A stretch of DNA of 7,660 bases from Actinomycetota bacterium (GTDB taxonomy: Bacteria; Actinomycetota; Thermoleophilia; Solirubrobacterales; Solirubrobacteraceae), in assembly GCA_019348575.1 (NCBI GenBank), contig JAHWJE010000062.1:1-7660 (forward strand), read 5' to 3'. Made by a program: the position numbers and the translations under genes. Of this stretch, positions 5,168 through 7,660 are shown piece by piece. Within the stretch, counting starts at the first letter, position 1; each line of letters opens with the position of its first letter. The notes under the pieces were generated by a model, which had not been told where the DNA came from, made no database searches, and worked only from the letters and a program-made list of their open reading frames with translations.

Positions 5168-6945
5168 CGCCGCAGGGCAGATTCGGTTCCCCCGAGCGAG
5201 CCGGGGCCGGCGTACGTCTTGGGGCCGCGGACGGTGATCGGGATCTCGTCCTCCCAGGCGCGCGCGCGACCGTGCGCGGCGACGAGCAGCGCGCTCACGG
5301 CGCAGCCCGCGAAGGCGCTCCACAGCAGCACGCTGATCGGCGAGATGTGCCCGCCCGCGGCCAGCAGCACGAGCTCCCACGCCGCGTCGACGCCGCCCAG
5401 CCCGAGCGAGCGGGCAAGGGCGATCGCGACGAGCGCGACCGGCGCTGCGCCGAGCGCCACGACGAAGAGGCGCAGCGCCAGCGGCATCCGCAGCTCCGGC
5501 GCGAGCGCGAACAGCCAGATGTGCAGCGCCGGGATCAGCAGCGCCGCCGCGTACGGGTTCGCGATCCACATGACGCTCGCGACGACGGTCGCGACGAGCA
5601 CGACCGCGATGCCGGCGCCCGGCTCGGAGCGATCGGCGCCGGCGGCGCGCAGCATGCGCAGCGCCGCGGGACGCAGCCACGCCCAGCCCAGCGCGAAGGC
5701 GAGGCCGACGGCGAGCAGCGCCGGCAGCGACGCGGGCAGCGCCTGCGGCGCGACGGGCGCGCCGGGCGCGTCGAGCAGCCCGACCGCGTCGAGCAGGCGC
5801 GCGAACAGCGCTGCGAACAGGAACGGCAGGGCGCCGGCGAGCGTCCAGCGCAGCCAGATGCCGATCGGCTCGCGGCGGCGGCGCAGCGCGGCGAGCGCGT
5901 CGACCGCCGAGACGAGGATCGTCAGCAGCAGCGCGCCGGTGAAGAGCCTGATCGCCCAGCCCGGCACGACCTTGCGGCTCGTCAGGAGGTCGCGGCTGGA
6001 CGCCTGCGCGGTCATCGGGCGGTCGGCGGGAGCGGCGTCGAGCGCCGTCACGGCGCGCAGCGCGGCGCGGCCGAGGCTCTCCAGCCGCTGCCGTGAGATC
6101 GGCGCGCCGGCGGCAGGCGGCGCGTCGCCGTTGATCGAGAGCAACACGGCGGGCAGCCCGCGCGCCAGCAGCGCGCCCTGCTCGCCGAACGTCGCCGGCA
6201 TCGCGAAGCGCGCGAACTGACTCAGCGCGCGCGGCCCCCCGGCGCCCGAGCCGGTCTCGGCGCGCACCGCCTCCTGGACGGTCGCGCGCAGCCGCTGCGG
6301 TGACGCGCCGAGCGCGTTGGACCACGGGGTCACGAGCGGCGCGCGCAGGTTGCGCGACGCGAGGTCGCCGAGCACGAGGACGGCGCCGACCGGGCCGGTC
6401 AGCCGGCGCGCGAGCTCGGCCGCGCCCGCCGCGCCGCCGCTGCCGCCGCTGGTCGAGACGAGCGTCAGCGTGTGGCGCGCCTGGCGCGGTGCTCCGAAGA
6501 TCCGCGTGAGCTCGAGCAGCGCGGCGGTGCCCGACAGCTCGGCCTCGGCGCGGTCGCCGGCCGCGTCGCGGTGCGCGACCACGACGATCTGCTCGTCGAT
6601 CGTGCCCGGCCGCCGGGCGATCACGGTGCGCAGCGCCTGCGGGCCGTCGATCGTGTCGGCTTCGTGTACGAGCGTCCGCACCCGGAAGCCCTCGTCGTCC
6701 ATCTGCGACGCGATCTCGGCCGCCAGCCGCTCGTCGCCGGCCGAGCCCGGCCGCCGCTGCGCGAAGCGCGCGGATAATCCCTCGCCGGACTCGTAGGCGC
6801 GGTCGAACGCGCGGTCGCCCTGGAAGGCGTCCGGCGCGAGCGGGGTCCGCATCGGCCGGGGCCTGTTCTCCAGGGAGAACGCGAGCAGCACGAACGCGAG
6901 CAGGACCGGAATCAACGCAGCGCGGTAGATGCGCGGATCGATCAT
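5164..6945 (-). CDS. Polytopic membrane protein with an extracellular M28-peptidase-like domain lacking catalytic residues
   Basis: The 593-residue product has a membrane segment at about 9-24, an outside domain at about 30-325, then around eight membrane helices (about 332-352, 364-385, 402-424, 444-461, 465-482, 490-512, 521-531, 536-557) and a cytoplasmic tail. The outside domain follows the M28 aminopeptidase fold: QIVVVAHRD, SGTAALLELTRIF, TLTLV, GAVLVLGD and a final QRLESLGRAAL helix. In active M28 enzymes these segments carry H-x-D, a bridging Asp (DDNASG), a Glu-Glu pair, an Asp and a late His. Here His125, Asp127 and perhaps Asp194 remain. The bridging Asp aligns with Ala135, Glu-Glu aligns with Gly168-Ser169, and no late His exists between 252 and 300. 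I infer a binding or scaffold role rather than proteolysis. ATG 6945 is preferred over ATG 6969, which would overlap the divergent start codon. It is the first gene of an operon with the sortase. Confidence 0.8.
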   Translation of the reverse strand: MIDPRIYRAALIPVLLAFVLLAFSLENRPRPMRTPLAPDAFQGDRAFDRAYESGEGLSARFAQRRPGSAGDERLAAEIASQMDDEGFRVRTLVHEADTIDGPQALRTVIARRPGTIDEQIVVVAHRDAAGDRAEAELSGTAALLELTRIFGAPRQARHTLTLVSTSGGSGGAAGAAELARRLTGPVGAVLVLGDLASRNLRAPLVTPWSNALGASPQRLRATVQEAVRAETGSGAGGPRALSQFARFAMPATFGEQGALLARGLPAVLLSINGDAPPAAGAPISRQRLESLGRAALRAVTALDAAPADRPMTAQASSRDLLTSRKVVPGWAIRLFTGALLLTILVSAVDALAALRRRREPIGIWLRWTLAGALPFLFAALFARLLDAVGLLDAPGAPVAPQALPASLPALLAVGLAFALGWAWLRPAALRMLRAAGADRSEPGAGIAVVLVATVVASVMWIANPYAAALLIPALHIWLFALAPELRMPLALRLFVVALGAAPVALVAIALARSLGLGGVDAAWELVLLAAGGHISPISVLLWSAFAGCAVSALLVAAHGRARAWEDEIPITVRGPKTYAGPGSLGGTESALRR

Positions 6946-6967
6946 CGTCGTTGTCACACTATTGGGC
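6946..6967. promoter_or_regulatory. 22-bp divergent start region with overlapping -10-like elements
   Basis: Only 22 bp separate the minus-strand ATG (6945) from the plus-strand ATG (6968). Neither gene has a Shine-Dalgarno sequence. On the minus strand TAGTGT (6956-6961 read in reverse) is a TAnnnT element 10 nt before ATG 6945. On the plus strand the best candidate is the weaker CACTAT at 6957-6962, 5 nt before ATG 6968. The two overlap face to face, and both mRNAs would be leaderless or nearly so. No -35 boxes are evident, and any would lie inside the opposite gene. Confidence 0.35.

Positions 6968-7660
<693 letters not shown>

Noticed and set aside
4385..6220. Plus-strand open frame of 611 codons opposite the sortase and M28-like genes
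   Set aside because: The minus strand shows the sortase triad and membrane helices, while the plus-strand product is Arg/Ala/Ser-rich with no domain.
5168..6325. Minus-strand extension of the sortase frame upstream to 6325
   Set aside because: That part lies within the M28-like gene in a different frame and is an Arg/Ala-rich shadow. The real sortase begins at GTG 5167 (or ATG 5155), just before its membrane anchor.

Overview
The window is very GC-rich with short intergenic gaps, and in its genes third codon positions are almost always G or C. A class E-type sortase, leaderless-looking start sites and the style of the proteins point to a high-GC actinobacterium. A deep branch such as Thermoleophilia (Solirubrobacter/Conexibacter-like) is my best guess. 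That placement is inference from protein style; no taxonomic marker gene is present.

Left part, plus strand. Positions 3-101 hold the last residues of a membrane protein. Next, at 125, comes a secreted protein with a good ribosome binding site and signal peptide. It looks like the front half of an actinobacterial L,D-transpeptidase-type envelope protein, but its coding signal fades near 720-775 and no catalytic domain follows, so I read it as a truncated remnant. A class A penicillin-binding protein (918-3110) follows with all its catalytic motifs. Then come infA for initiation factor IF-1 (3144-3362), probably on a leaderless mRNA, and thiL for thiamine-monophosphate kinase. The conserved N-terminus of ThiL is open only from a CTG that overlaps the infA stop codon.

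Right part. Convergent to thiL, on the minus strand, is an apparent three-gene operon read from right to left. The first gene is a polytopic membrane protein with an extracellular M28-peptidase-like domain whose metal and catalytic residues are largely replaced (5164-6945). The second is a sortase (4475-5167) whose GTG start overlaps the preceding stop by 4 nt. The third is a small FlgM-like protein (4186-4455) whose C-terminal half is read antisense through the end of thiL. Divergent from the operon, and only 22 bp away, starts an OmpR-family response regulator (6968 to the window edge).

Taken together, most genes concern the cell envelope: PBP, LD-transpeptidase-like remnant, sortase, and membrane pseudo-peptidase beside a two-component regulator. 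infA and thiL are housekeeping genes set among them. The most unusual elements are the apparently inactive M28-like membrane protein coupled to a sortase, the CTG start of thiL, the FlgM-like ORF running into thiL, and the compact divergent start region at 6946-6967. I see no tRNA, rRNA, CRISPR array, insertion sequence or convincing intrinsic terminator.
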